From Bacteroidales bacterium (GTDB lineage: Bacteria > Bacteroidota > Bacteroidia > Bacteroidales > P3): a DNA stretch of 64,000 nt. Below the pieces are notes generated by a model, which was given only the letters and a program-made list of their open reading frames with translations, ran no database searches and was not told the origin of the DNA. Shown piece by piece: positions 27,932-37,059 of this stretch. The stretch is taken from assembly GCA_017449525.1 (NCBI GenBank), contig JAFTFL010000016.1, positions 124,001-188,000 of the forward strand. Reading direction: 5' to 3'. The stretch's first letter is position 1. Each line of letters starts with the position of its first letter. Position numbers and translations under genes: made by a program.

Positions 27932-29209
27932 ATGAAAAAACACATTCTTTGGGCACTGCTACTGATACTGACAGCAAGCCTCACTGAGGCTCGCGAGATA
28001 CGCTACTTCACCTACCCACAGGTGAGCCGCACCGTGAGCCTGCTCAATGCGCAGCAAGAACTGATGATATACTGCGGATACGAATACGAAGTGGAGACCT
28101 ACGTGCTGGTGTCCGAAGTGTGGGCCGAGCGCGTAAACAGCCAGTTCTACGAGATATGGCTGTTCGGGTGGGATGCCTACACTGGTGAAGAAATATACAT
28201 GCCCTTAGACTTGGGATGCGTGTGGCTCAACAGCGCATCGGGTCGTCCCTACAGTGCAGCCCAAACCCTGCGCTTCCACGCAGCCCCCACCTTCATTCCG
28301 ACATTCTACTGGCAAGTGCCCGTGTACAATCCCTACACGCGCATTGTCCACACCCCGGGACACACCTACACCTACCATTGGGAGGTGCACCGCTACGGAT
28401 GGCGTGCCCCACAGATGGTGCCCAACCAGCGTCCACCCATACACCCTTACTACATGCGCACGCCCGGTACTCCTCTACCTCCGCCACCGCCCTCGCAGCC
28501 AGCATGGACACCCGGTGTGAACCGTCCAGCCGTTGCCCCCAATGGCTACACGGGCAGTTCCTCGCGTCCAGCCGACTCGCGCGTCAGCAACCGCAACGAC
28601 TCCAGCCGTCCCTCCTCGGGAAACGGCAGCACACCCTCGGGTACACGCGGCGGCAACACCAAGCCTTCCACCAGTGGCACGGGCACACGCGGCGGCAACG
28701 TAGGCACCCCATCGACCACCACACCCTCACGTTCGGGTGCAGCAGGCACCACCTCCACTACCCCCACGCGTTCGGGCGCTGCAGGCACTACCACCACAGG
28801 CTCACGCACAGGCTCGGCAGGAAGCCCCACCTCGACCTCCACGCGTTCGGGTGCAGCCACCACGTCCTCAACGACCACCACACGTTCGAGTGCTGCCACC
28901 CAGACCTCCACTGGGTCGCGCTCGGAAGCAGCCAAAACCACCCCTGCATCGACCAGCACACGCAGCGGCGTAGTAGGCTCCAGCTCGCAAAGCAGCAGCC
29001 GCACAGGCGCTGCAGCCACCTCTGCAACCACCTCACGCAGCAGTAGCGCCAGCACCTCCTCGTCGACCGGCACACGTAGCGGCGCAGTAGGTAGCGGCTC
29101 AACGAGTTCATCTTCATCATCGAGCTCACGCACTGGCAGCACCAGCAGTTCTTCATCGACCGGTTCGCGCAGCGGCGCTGCCGGCACAGGAACCACAAGT
29201 CGACGCTAA
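27932..29209 (+). CDS. Secreted protein with Ser/Thr/Gly/Arg repeat tail
   Basis: A 425-residue protein with signal peptide MKKHILWALLLILTASLTEA. Residues 21-165 form an aromatic-rich globular region (GYEYEVETYVLVSEVW, YWQVPVYNP), then a Pro-rich linker (PPPPPSQPAW). Residues 200-425 are nearly all S, T, G, A and R, with a degenerate 15-18 residue unit containing R-S/T-G-A-A/V. The tail is strongly basic and low in complexity, possibly O-glycosylated or a surface/DNA-binding stalk; that is inference. No family is recognised. The next gene (nucleoside phosphorylase) begins 19 bases on. Confidence 0.85.
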   Translation: MKKHILWALLLILTASLTEAREIRYFTYPQVSRTVSLLNAQQELMIYCGYEYEVETYVLVSEVWAERVNSQFYEIWLFGWDAYTGEEIYMPLDLGCVWLNSASGRPYSAAQTLRFHAAPTFIPTFYWQVPVYNPYTRIVHTPGHTYTYHWEVHRYGWRAPQMVPNQRPPIHPYYMRTPGTPLPPPPPSQPAWTPGVNRPAVAPNGYTGSSSRPADSRVSNRNDSSRPSSGNGSTPSGTRGGNTKPSTSGTGTRGGNVGTPSTTTPSRSGAAGTTSTTPTRSGAAGTTTTGSRTGSAGSPTSTSTRSGAATTSSTTTTRSSAATQTSTGSRSEAAKTTPASTSTRSGVVGSSSQSSSRTGAAATSATTSRSSSASTSSSTGTRSGAVGSGSTSSSSSSSSRTGSTSSSSSTGSRSGAAGTGTTSRR

Positions 29210-29228
29210 CACAAGCAGCCCTACAACC

Positions 29229-30104
29229 ATGACTCAAGCAAAAGAAAGCGAACTCACGCTGGCTCCCGACGGCACACTGTACCACATACGCCTTTCGGCC
29301 GACACATTGGCCGACAACGTAATCCTTGTGGGCGATCCAGAACGGGTCAACATGTTCCGCCCCATGATGCAACATGTGGAATACGAGAACACCAACCGCG
29401 AAATGCACACCCTCACAGGGAGCTACCACGGCCAACGCCTCACCGTCATGAGTACCGGCATGGGATGCGACAATATTGACATCGTCATGACCGAACTCGA
29501 TGCCGCAGCCAACATGGACCTACGCCGTCGTTGCCCACGGGAGCAGCACCGCACACTCAACATCATACGCATCGGAACCTGCGGATCACTGCAGGCCGAA
29601 GCCGACTGCGGCAGCCTGGTGGCCTCGGCCTACGCCATCGGAATGGATGGGCTCCTCAACTACTATGCCCACGACCCAGCCCTGCTGGAGCAGGACTTGA
29701 ACCGCGAGTTTGTGGCGCACATGCAGTTTCCCACCACCCTTGCCACCCCCTACAGCGCACAGGCATCCACTCGGCTACTTGGTGCCATCGCCCCAACAGC
29801 CCTACACGGCATCACCGCCACCGCCCCAGGATTTTATGCACCGCAGGGACGCCACGTCCGTATAGCCCCCGCCCTGCCCCACCTCAACGAAAAGTTGGCC
29901 TCCTTTCGCTGGAACGGCCTCGCCATTACCAATCTTGAGATGGAGACCAGCGCCATATACGGCATGAGCCGCATCATGGGACACAATGCCCTGACGGTAT
30001 GCTTGGTGATAGCCAACCGCACACGGGGCACTTTCCTCAACGACTATCACGCCCCCATGCGCGATGCCATAGGTCAAGTGCTGGACAACTTGGCCAAACT
30101 CTAA
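29229..30104 (+). CDS. udp: Uridine phosphorylase-type nucleoside phosphorylase
   Basis: A 291-residue NP-I family phosphorylase, which splits uridine (or a related nucleoside) with phosphate. Motifs are LVGDPERV (phosphate loop), STGMGCDNIDI, IRIGTCGSL and the purine/pyrimidine-site NLEMETSAIYGM. An extension between the standard motifs, including a Cys/Arg-rich RRRCPREQHRTL, is seen in Bacteroidetes members. It is plausibly co-transcribed with the small secreted protein 18 bases downstream. Exact nucleoside preference cannot be read. Confidence 0.88.
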   Translation: MTQAKESELTLAPDGTLYHIRLSADTLADNVILVGDPERVNMFRPMMQHVEYENTNREMHTLTGSYHGQRLTVMSTGMGCDNIDIVMTELDAAANMDLRRRCPREQHRTLNIIRIGTCGSLQAEADCGSLVASAYAIGMDGLLNYYAHDPALLEQDLNREFVAHMQFPTTLATPYSAQASTRLLGAIAPTALHGITATAPGFYAPQGRHVRIAPALPHLNEKLASFRWNGLAITNLEMETSAIYGMSRIMGHNALTVCLVIANRTRGTFLNDYHAPMRDAIGQVLDNLAKL

Positions 30105-30122
30105 ACACCACACCACCCAACC

Positions 30123-30584
30123 ATGCGAAGACTCCTAACCACACTCTCCCTACTGCTGGCTCTCGGCACCGCCACCACCACACAGGCTCAAGCCAGCTAC
30201 ATAGTGGAACAAATAGGGCGCGACGCCCACCACATCGTACAGAGTTTAGGAGCCTTTGTCGGCAACGAAAGAGCCGAAAGCCAACAGTTTGACATCACCT
30301 ACATGCCTGCAGGCGGAGGCGTGGAGGGCGTCATGATTATCAATACGGCTGACTATCGCGCCACCTTCAAAATGGACCCAATGGGCGAAGTGTGCTACCA
30401 AATACTATTAGACGTACGCTCGGCCGACTTCCTGCGTGAATTCAACCAACTCTTTCAGGTCTACAAAACCGAACAGCCCGACGCAGCAGTCAAGAAAATG
30501 CACTTTGGCGACAAGCAGCTGCGCGTGGAGGAAAGCAAAAGCACCACCACACGCTTTCGCCACTTCGACATCACCGAGAACTAA
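30123..30584 (+). CDS. Small secreted protein, unknown function
   Basis: A 153-residue protein with signal peptide MRRLLTTLSLLLALGTATTTQA. The mature part starts QASYIVEQIG, has mixed helix/strand character, and contains YMPAGGGVEGVMI and a Lys-rich end. No cysteines suggest a lipid anchor. It lies 18 bases after the phosphorylase gene and 48 before the thioesterase. I do not recognise a family. Confidence 0.75.
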   Translation: MRRLLTTLSLLLALGTATTTQAQASYIVEQIGRDAHHIVQSLGAFVGNERAESQQFDITYMPAGGGVEGVMIINTADYRATFKMDPMGEVCYQILLDVRSADFLREFNQLFQVYKTEQPDAAVKKMHFGDKQLRVEESKSTTTRFRHFDITEN

Positions 30585-30632
30585 GCCAGACTACCCCTCG
30601 TGCATCTCTAAACCACAACACGCGAACTACTC

Positions 30633-31115
30633 ATGGAGAAAATTCACAACGAATGGGTTGACCATCCAAAATACAACTGCTTCGGCTGCTCGCCCACCAA
30701 CCCAATGGGGTTGCACATGGAATTCATGGAAGACGGCGACGACATCGTATCGCAATGGACACCGAACCACAATACGCAAGGCTGGATTGACGTGCTACAC
30801 GGCGGCATACAGGCCACACTGGCCGACGAGATAGCCTCGTGGGTGGTGTTTCGCAAACTGGGCACCACGGGAGTTACGTCGCGCATGGAGCTACGCTACA
30901 TGCATGAGGTATCGAACCTTGCGCCCTACATTACGCTACGCGCACACCTCACTGCTCACCGCCACCGACTGGCTGACATAGAGGTACTGATTGAAGATGC
31001 CGAAGGACGGCTGTGTACGCGCATGCAGTGCACCTACTTCCTCGCATCGGCCGACGAAGCTCGAAAGGCCGGGTTCCGCCCGTTCCGGCTGGAGTGCGAA
31101 ACACAGCAAAACTGA
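30633..31115 (+). CDS. PaaI-type hotdog-fold thioesterase
   Basis: A 160-residue single hotdog domain. The core motif LHGGIQATLADEIASW carries the Asp expected at the active site, and the N-terminal NCFGCSPTNPMGLHM is typical of PaaI/YbgC-like proteins of this type. It presumably hydrolyses an acyl-CoA; the acyl group cannot be deduced. It is the gene immediately before prfB (46 bases). Confidence 0.88.
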   Translation: MEKIHNEWVDHPKYNCFGCSPTNPMGLHMEFMEDGDDIVSQWTPNHNTQGWIDVLHGGIQATLADEIASWVVFRKLGTTGVTSRMELRYMHEVSNLAPYITLRAHLTAHRHRLADIEVLIEDAEGRLCTRMQCTYFLASADEARKAGFRPFRLECETQQN

Positions 31116-31161
31116 ATTCCATTCTCTAAGTAAATAATATAACACAATCAAATAAAGGACT

Positions 31162-32272
31162 ATGACAATTCCTGAAACAATCAAAGACCTCTCTGCGCGC
31201 AGGGATGCTCTGAGGAGGTATCTTTGACATCGACACGCTGACAACTTGGGTAACCAACGAAGAGAAAAAGACCGAAGCCACCGATTTTTGGGATGACCCA
31301 AAGCAGGCCAAGACGGTACTGACCGCAATCAAGGGCAAGAAACGCTGGATTGAAGCGTACCACACGGTGGAGAGCAGCGTGGACGATATGCTGGTGATGC
31401 ACGAGTTCTTCCAAAGTGGAGACGCCACCGAAGAGGAGATGATGCAGCAGATAGAACAGTGTACCCACCAGGTGGAAGACCTTGAATTCCAAAATATGCT
31501 GCGCGGCGAGAGCGACAGTTTTGACGCAGTGTTGAGCATCAATGCCGGTGCGGGCGGAGTAGAAGCCCAGGACTGGGCAGAAATGCTAATGCGTATGTAT
31601 ATACGCTACGCCGAGACACATGGCTACAAAGTGGCCATCAGCAACAGTCTGGACGGCGAAGGTGCCGGCATCAAGAGTGCCACCCTACAAATCGAAGGCG
31701 ACTACGCTTTCGGCTACCTGAAGAGTGAGACGGGAGTGCACCGTCTCGTGCGCGTAAGCCCTTTCAATGCACAAGGCAAACGCATGACCTCGTTCGCATC
31801 GGTGAGCGTTACGCCACTTGTAGACGACAGCATAGAGGTGGTCATTGAACCCTCCAGACTGAGTTGGGACACCTTCCGCAGTGGCGGTGCCGGTGGCCAA
31901 AACGTCAACAAGGTGGAAAGTGGCGTGCGACTGCGCTACCAATACAAGGACCCCTACACGGGTGAGGAAGAAGAGATACTCATCGAAAACACTGAAACTC
32001 GGGACCAACCAAAGAACAAGGAGAACGCACTGAGACTGCTGCGTTCACAACTCTACAACCGCGAGTTGCAACACCGCATGGAAGAGCAGGCCAAGATAAA
32101 GGCCAGTCAAAAGAAGATTGAGTGGGGCAGCCAAATACGCAGTTACGTAATGGATGACCGTCGGGTGAAGGACCACAGAACAGGTTACCAGACTGGGGAT
32201 GTAACAGGCGTAATGGACGGCAAGATAGACGGTTTCATTAAGGCGTACCTCATGGAGTTTGGGGCTGAGTAA
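31162..32272 (+). CDS. prfB: Peptide chain release factor 2, programmed frameshift
   Basis: RF2 recognises UGA and UAA stops. The first 21 codons from ATG 31162 end at an in-frame TGA (31225-31227), and the remaining 348 codons continue in the +1 frame from GAC at 31226, giving about 369 residues. The site AGGAGG TAT CTT TGA C is the classical autoregulatory frameshift. Downstream, VRVSPFNAQG holds the stop-recognising SPF and RSGGAGGQNVNK holds the catalytic GGQ. A +19 bp perfect-stem terminator follows. This is not a mutation or sequencing error. Confidence 0.95.
31213..31228 (+). promoter_or_regulatory. prfB +1 frameshift site
   Basis: SD-like AGGAGG (31213-31218), TAT, slippery CTT, stop TGA, then C. 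The spacing between the SD-like element and the shift codon is the conserved three bases. Low RF2 lets the ribosome slip from CTT onto TTT, restoring the frame. Confidence 0.95.
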
Positions 32273-32439
32273 CGTTTTCCACTACAGGTAGCGCACCGCA
32301 AGCTCAACATGTCGTGATCGGCTACTGAAGCGCGACGATTACAGAAGGCAACCACGAGGAGCCTCCTTGCGAACAAAGAAGCACATCAACATGCTCTAAC
32401 CAACGGCAGCATTGCATGGGCAAGAAGCCCCATAGCAAA

Positions 32440-32482
32440 AGAAAGAAGCACATCAACCAGATGGGTTGATGTGCTTCTTTCT
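32440..32482 (+). terminator. prfB terminator, 19-bp perfect stem
   Basis: AGAAAGAAGCACATCAACC (32440-32458), a 5-base loop, and its exact complement (32464-32482), which itself ends in a T-rich run. Confidence 0.85.
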
Positions 32483-32507
32483 CTTGCACACTGCTATATT
32501 GCATCAG

Positions 32508-32576
32508 CATAGTTTACAACCAGCACGAGGCATAGTTTACGACCAACACGTAGTACAGTTTACAAACATCGCAACT
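32508..32576. repeat. Three 23-bp direct repeats
   Basis: Units start CATAGTTTAC at 32508 and 32531 and TACAGTTTAC at 32554, exactly 23 bases apart. The first two share almost all positions; the third is diverged after the first ten. Located between convergent genes. Confidence 0.65.
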
Positions 32577-32638
32577 CAGCGCATCCTATAAGCCAACAAA
32601 ATAGAAGCAACCAAACCAATCCCCGACTGGGGAAAAAC

Positions 32639-32654
32639 TTCTCTCCTTGGAGAA
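32639..32654 (-). terminator. Possible terminator of barrel gene
   Basis: TTCTC / GAGAA short stem, followed on the minus strand by GTTTTT. It lies about 70 bases past the stop at 32722. Confidence 0.4.
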
Positions 32655-32721
32655 CCACACTACCACACGACTCAACATGGCGCATGAGAAACAAGTGGAT
32701 ATCGCAGTCCAATGGGCTGTT

Positions 32722-33843
32722 TTACCTACAAGTATTGCGCCCAATATTATACACGTAGGTGGCCGCAAACGACAGCTCCACGGGTGATGCCGTTGAGGAA
32801 AAACGCGGGGGCACTACCACCCCACGCACATCAAACACCAAGTCTGACTTAATGCTCAGCCATCTGCGAACACTCAATCCCCCTGTGGTGCACCACAGAA
32901 ACTTCTCGGATGAAGCCACACTATTGTTCCGAATACCCGCTCCAGCAAAAAGGGAGACGTTCCACGGCCGATTGCGTTTTTCGGATATCACGTTGTTCAG
33001 ATTGCACATCATATCAAGGAGCAGGGACGAACAGAGAAAGGTGTTGTTTACCATGACGTACTCCGTAGCAGCAGAAAGCCTGCCCTCCCACACCGTGGAG
33101 AGATGCTTACCCAACACCAGTTGTGCACCAGCATCCAACGCACCCAGTACACCCTCGTTACCCAAAGGCCACGCCCCAGCCAATAATCCACCTCCGATAT
33201 ACCAATCTTCCCTCATGCGCTGGGACTCGCCCGAGGAAGAACGTGCAAAGGGGTTGTATTGAATGTAATAACTAACGCCCAACGAAGCCATAATCATGGC
33301 TGAAAGACTTTCGTTGCCATCGAATTGCGATGGAAAGATAACACTGCGCAACTCGGCTTCCGCAAAAAAACTGCCTGAAATCTGTCGCTCTACAGAAAAC
33401 GACAACACACCGAAAAAATCATTATCAGCTTCCTGTTGGAAATTTTCCTTTCTATGCACCACACCGACCCCCAAGCCAAGTGCATAGTTCCACGGATAGG
33501 ACTGGGACTGGTGGCGGAAATGGGCTACAGGGTTGTACAGCAAGTCCACATCAAACATCTCATAGAACGAGGCAATACCATACCGGTTAGACGAGTGAGC
33601 CTCAGTAAATCGCGCTTGGATACCAATGGGACTTAGCATCCACCTCCCCACCGAAAGAGCTGCTTGTCCATCATAGCGATCGGCAGCTGGAATATTGGAC
33701 GCCATGTAGCCAACAGCACCTCCCCTAAGTGTAATAAAGGCTCGATTGAATGGGTCAATACCTCGCGCCCAAACAGATTGTCCCCCTATTATCAGCAGTA
33801 ATAGAACGCTCGCACCTATACTTAACCTTCTGAGTACATGCAT
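32722..33843 (-). CDS. Outer-membrane beta-barrel protein, unknown
   Basis: A 373-residue protein with a signal peptide (MHVLRRLSIGASVLLLLIIGGQSVWA). Alternating amphipathic strands with aromatic girdle residues fill the chain, for example FFGVLSFSVERQ and AATYVYNIGRN near the end. Start 33843 places the signal peptide at residue 1; a longer frame to 33864 adds only MRIVGVD. It is predicted to sit in the outer membrane. No known family motif is seen. A 66-bp tandem repeat lies immediately upstream. Confidence 0.8.
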   Translation of the reverse strand: MHVLRRLSIGASVLLLLIIGGQSVWARGIDPFNRAFITLRGGAVGYMASNIPAADRYDGQAALSVGRWMLSPIGIQARFTEAHSSNRYGIASFYEMFDVDLLYNPVAHFRHQSQSYPWNYALGLGVGVVHRKENFQQEADNDFFGVLSFSVERQISGSFFAEAELRSVIFPSQFDGNESLSAMIMASLGVSYYIQYNPFARSSSGESQRMREDWYIGGGLLAGAWPLGNEGVLGALDAGAQLVLGKHLSTVWEGRLSAATEYVMVNNTFLCSSLLLDMMCNLNNVISEKRNRPWNVSLFAGAGIRNNSVASSEKFLWCTTGGLSVRRWLSIKSDLVFDVRGVVVPPRFSSTASPVELSFAATYVYNIGRNTCR

Positions 33844-33901
33844 ATCAACGCCCACTATTCTCAATATTTACACAAGAAGACTCTCGGCAATTACACAATA
33901 A

Positions 33902-34207
33902 TATTCTCGACAATCACACAAGAAAACTTCAGCAAACACATAAAGAAAGCTCTGCATCTACATGTAAGATTCTCAACAATGATACCAGAAAACCTCTGCA
34001 AGCACATATAGAAAGCTCTGCATTTACATGTAAGATTCTCGACAATGATACCAGAAAACCTCTGCAAGCACATATAGAAAGCTCTGCATTTACATGTAAG
34101 ATTCTCGACAATGATACCAAAAAACCTCTGCAAGCACATATAGAAAGCTCTGCATTTACATGTAAGATTCTCGACAATGATACCAAAAAACCTCTGCAAG
34201 CACATAT
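33902..34207. repeat. 66-bp tandem repeat, about 4.6 units
   Basis: Unit boundaries (GATTCTC) fall at 33968, 34034, 34100 and 34166, exactly 66 bases apart, with a degenerate first unit at 33902 and a truncated last one. Inner units differ by one or two bases, such as gAAAACC versus aAAAACC. As 66 is a multiple of 3, two minus-strand frames stay open through the array; they are not taken as genes. It lies between the barrel-protein start and the tig terminator. Confidence 0.95.
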
Positions 34208-34215
34208 AAAGAAAA

Positions 34216-34241
34216 GCATGTGGCTTGGTAGAGCCACATGC
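34216..34241 (-). terminator. Terminator of tig
   Basis: GCATGTGGCT (34216-34225) and AGCCACATGC (34232-34241) with a 6-base loop, followed on the minus strand by TTTTCTTT. It lies 64 bases past the tig stop, directly beside the tandem repeat. Confidence 0.8.
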
Positions 34242-34304
34242 TCTTCATCCTAATATTGAACTCAATGATAAACTAATTGCTACTGTTAACATCAGCAGAT
34301 GCAA

Positions 34305-35657
34305 CTACTTCATCCTTTCTGTCATTTCCTTAATGGACACTTTCTCCACTTCAGGCTTCAGTTGTCCCTTGAATATGCTGGCCAAGTTCTGAAGACTCAA
34401 ACGGGATCTGAGTTGCGTGAGTTGCTCAGGATGACTTGTGATGCTACGTGCACTCTCCTCAAGTCTATCCTCATAAGCCTTGTCATCCTCATCGGCTGCC
34501 TTAGGAGATGAATTGCGCAAGATGTCTTTTACATAGTCGGTAAGCTGGTTCTGAGTAGGCTCCACTGGTGCAATCTCGTTTAACTTGCTGCTAATAATCT
34601 CCCATTTGATAGAAGGAAGATAAGAGCCCTCCCACTGCTGATCAACGCTCTCTGCCGTCATGTCCTTATCGCCACGCGATACAAGCCAACGTTTCAGGAA
34701 GTGCTCCGGGATAGGTTCCGTCATATTGTCTTCGAGTTGCTTGCGAACTTCCTGTACATAAATCATGTCGCATTGATCGTTGAACTCCTTCTCCATTTCT
34801 TTGGAGAGACGCTTGCGGAAAGCAGCAGCATCCTTAAACTCCTCACCTGGGAACACTTGAGCAAATAGTTCGTCATTCAACTCATGAGGCGTGATGCGTG
34901 AACAACCACTGATAGTCATCTGCACTTCCGATTTGAACTTCTTTGCTGCAGCATTTTCCATTCTGAACACCGACTCAATCTCGGATGGTGTAAAGGCTTT
35001 GGCCACATTGAACGGAACAACATCGCCAACCTTCTTACCGATGAACAGTTGACGTGCTTCATCATCCTTCAGCTGAGACAACTCAAAAGATGCAAATGTT
35101 GTGAGTCCATCCTCCTTTACATTTTTCTCCTTGTCAAGCTCCTCCACTTTGCCATACACATGATCGTTCTCGCCTATAGCCTCGGGGGTCTCAAACTTGC
35201 CACTTCTCTTTGCTATGTCCTCCACACGTTTGTCGATGTCTTTGGCAGAAAGTTTTATTTGCATCAAGGATCCTGTAACCTTGTCCCATGCGATATTAAT
35301 CTTGGGAGCAAGTGCAGCATCGAAGTAGAACGTAAAGCTTGTTGCATTGGCGAAGTCCACCGCACCTGTCTTCTCTTCGTTCGACAACGGGCCACCCAAG
35401 AGCTCCAGTTTCTCATCGGCAATATACTTGTACAAGTTCTCCGAAAGGATATCTTGAATTTCGTTTGCCATGATTGACTGTTTGTACATCCGCTGAATTA
35501 AGCCCATCGGAGCATTCCCTTTCCTGAAACCTGCCACCTGAGCCCGTTGCTGATAAGATTTCAACTGCTTCTTTACACGTTCAGCATAGTCCGACTCCTC
35601 TATATCTATCCTAATGGATAGGTCCAAATCTCCCAATTGTTCTCGTGTTACGTTCAT
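34305..35657 (-). CDS. tig: Trigger factor
   Basis: A 450-residue ribosome-bound chaperone. The N-terminal ribosome-binding domain has VAGFRKGNAPMGLI, corresponding to the GFRxGxxP signature. The middle domain is divergent from the FKBP-type prolyl isomerase, as in other Bacteroidetes trigger factors, and the C-terminal part is helical and charged. Length is normal. The gene stands alone between its own -7 element (35711) and terminator; clpP/clpX, frequent neighbours, are not here. Confidence 0.93.
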   Translation of the reverse strand: MNVTREQLGDLDLSIRIDIEESDYAERVKKQLKSYQQRAQVAGFRKGNAPMGLIQRMYKQSIMANEIQDILSENLYKYIADEKLELLGGPLSNEEKTGAVDFANATSFTFYFDAALAPKINIAWDKVTGSLMQIKLSAKDIDKRVEDIAKRSGKFETPEAIGENDHVYGKVEELDKEKNVKEDGLTTFASFELSQLKDDEARQLFIGKKVGDVVPFNVAKAFTPSEIESVFRMENAAAKKFKSEVQMTISGCSRITPHELNDELFAQVFPGEEFKDAAAFRKRLSKEMEKEFNDQCDMIYVQEVRKQLEDNMTEPIPEHFLKRWLVSRGDKDMTAESVDQQWEGSYLPSIKWEIISSKLNEIAPVEPTQNQLTDYVKDILRNSSPKAADEDDKAYEDRLEESARSITSHPEQLTQLRSRLSLQNLASIFKGQLKPEVEKVSIKEMTERMK

Positions 35658-35710
35658 CGTTACGACTTAGTTTATTGATTATTAATACTAATATTCTTCA
35701 ACACTATTTT

Positions 35711-35719
35711 GCAAAGATA
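35711..35719 (-). promoter_or_regulatory. -7 element (TATCTTTGC) of tig
   Basis: Exact TAnnTTTGC on the minus strand, 54 bases before the tig start. Confidence 0.55.
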
Positions 35720-35890
35720 AGAATAAAATGTTGAATAGCACTGCTTCACATCAAAATATGCAGACCTAAGACACACGGCAGTCTATCGAACATTTCGCTG
35801 CACATCCCTTGAGCGAAACAAATTCAAATTTAAATGAAGCCATGCTAAACCTCGCATCGCACTCTATAACTCAGGATCTGCTCCTCATCC

Positions 35891-36949
35891 TTAAAAACCA
35901 ACATTGAGTTCTTTCAAGTTTTTACGATACTGAGAAGCGGCTTCACCTGGCGCCTTCACATGAAACATGATGTGGGTACGTCGAGACGCAAAGACACCGA
36001 GTCCTTTGTTGATATTAGAATACGAATACAGCGACGGCGTGGAAGAAGAACTTTGCGCTGCCGAGTAGATATAGGCTGACAAATCTTCACTACACACCTT
36101 TATATATATATCGACCGTATCAACCGGGTTGCGATTCACAACATAGTCTTTCAACTGGTCTTTAATAGTGTTTAAGAACAATGATTCTCCAAGTGATATA
36201 CCTTCCGACTGTGAAGTCATCGAACTCAAGACTGTGCCACAAGGAATGTCTATATGGTGATATGTAATCGTGGTGTCTAATCCTTCAATAATAAAATCGC
36301 GGTAACGGAACCGCACCATCGGCATGTAACGACGTCCGCGATCAACAGTACTCCATTGAATGTCGCACGTCTTTCGTCCTGAGCCAGAAAACAAAAAACG
36401 TGTAGTATTATTGGGAGTATGTAAACGCATATTGCCACCAATAAGAGCCGTCTCGGCAGTACATAGCGTATCGCCCGACGAAACCTTGGTTACAACCAAC
36501 TGGTACAAGCACGAACTGTCAAGTAATCCTGCTGTACGACAGACGTATAAAGGCTGGGCTTCAGAAAAGAAAGAGCCTGAGTCCTTATCAGATGACAGCA
36601 CATAATTAAATACAAGACTATCGGATACTGGTGCACCTGTACGTTGAAGGAGTCCATTCTCGTCCTGCCAGGCCGGCCATTCTAAGACGACAACACGCAA
36701 ACTGCCTGCTGGATAGTTTATAGAATCAAACACATTGCCGTAGCCGTATTGGCCACCCTCTCCAAGATAACACTTTTGGATTCGAATGTAGGAAGTATCG
36801 TCATCCTGATCCAATATACCGTACACCACTGGATATTCCTGCCACGCCGCATTGGGAGAAAAATCTACTTTACAAGATACAAGACTCAATAAACACACGG
36901 CCATCATCTGCATCCACACTCCAAATCGTGCCACAAGACGTTCTTTCAT
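35891..36949 (-). CDS. DUF4249-type lipoprotein
   Basis: A 352-residue SPII lipoprotein (MKERLVARF start, lipobox SLVS-C, Cys26). The first mature segment, YPVVYGILDQDDDTSYIRIQKCYLG, is typical of DUF4249 proteins, beta-rich envelope proteins that usually follow a TonB-dependent receptor gene. Here no receptor is adjacent; the upstream gene is the GH2-like giant 110 bases away. A longer frame to 37003 adds a non-signal leader and is rejected. Role unknown. Confidence 0.82.
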   Translation of the reverse strand: MKERLVARFGVWMQMMAVCLLSLVSCKVDFSPNAAWQEYPVVYGILDQDDDTSYIRIQKCYLGEGGQYGYGNVFDSINYPAGSLRVVVLEWPAWQDENGLLQRTGAPVSDSLVFNYVLSSDKDSGSFFSEAQPLYVCRTAGLLDSSCLYQLVVTKVSSGDTLCTAETALIGGNMRLHTPNNTTRFLFSGSGRKTCDIQWSTVDRGRRYMPMVRFRYRDFIIEGLDTTITYHHIDIPCGTVLSSMTSQSEGISLGESLFLNTIKDQLKDYVVNRNPVDTVDIYIKVCSEDLSAYIYSAAQSSSSTPSLYSYSNINKGLGVFASRRTHIMFHVKAPGEAASQYRKNLKELNVGF

Positions 36950-37059
36950 ACAAGCATTGTTATTTCGCTCCGACCTACAGACCTCCATTGCACTACAGGA
37001 CAATCTCTACAACCTTTTCCCCTGTCCGTATCTATCCGAGCAACCCCATACTACGCCAA

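Larger units (their letters stand above)
32273..32721. other. Convergent spacer prfB / barrel protein
   Basis: Contains the prfB terminator, a 23-bp direct-repeat triplet and a weaker minus-strand terminator at 32639. A partial copy of the terminator arm (AAGAAGCACATCAAC near 32378) lies upstream of the hairpin. No gene. Confidence 0.6.

Noticed and set aside
33891..34237. Two minus-strand frames of about 100 codons made of 22-residue repeats
   Set aside because: They exist only because the 66-bp DNA repeat has a length divisible by three. No start context or flanking coding signal.
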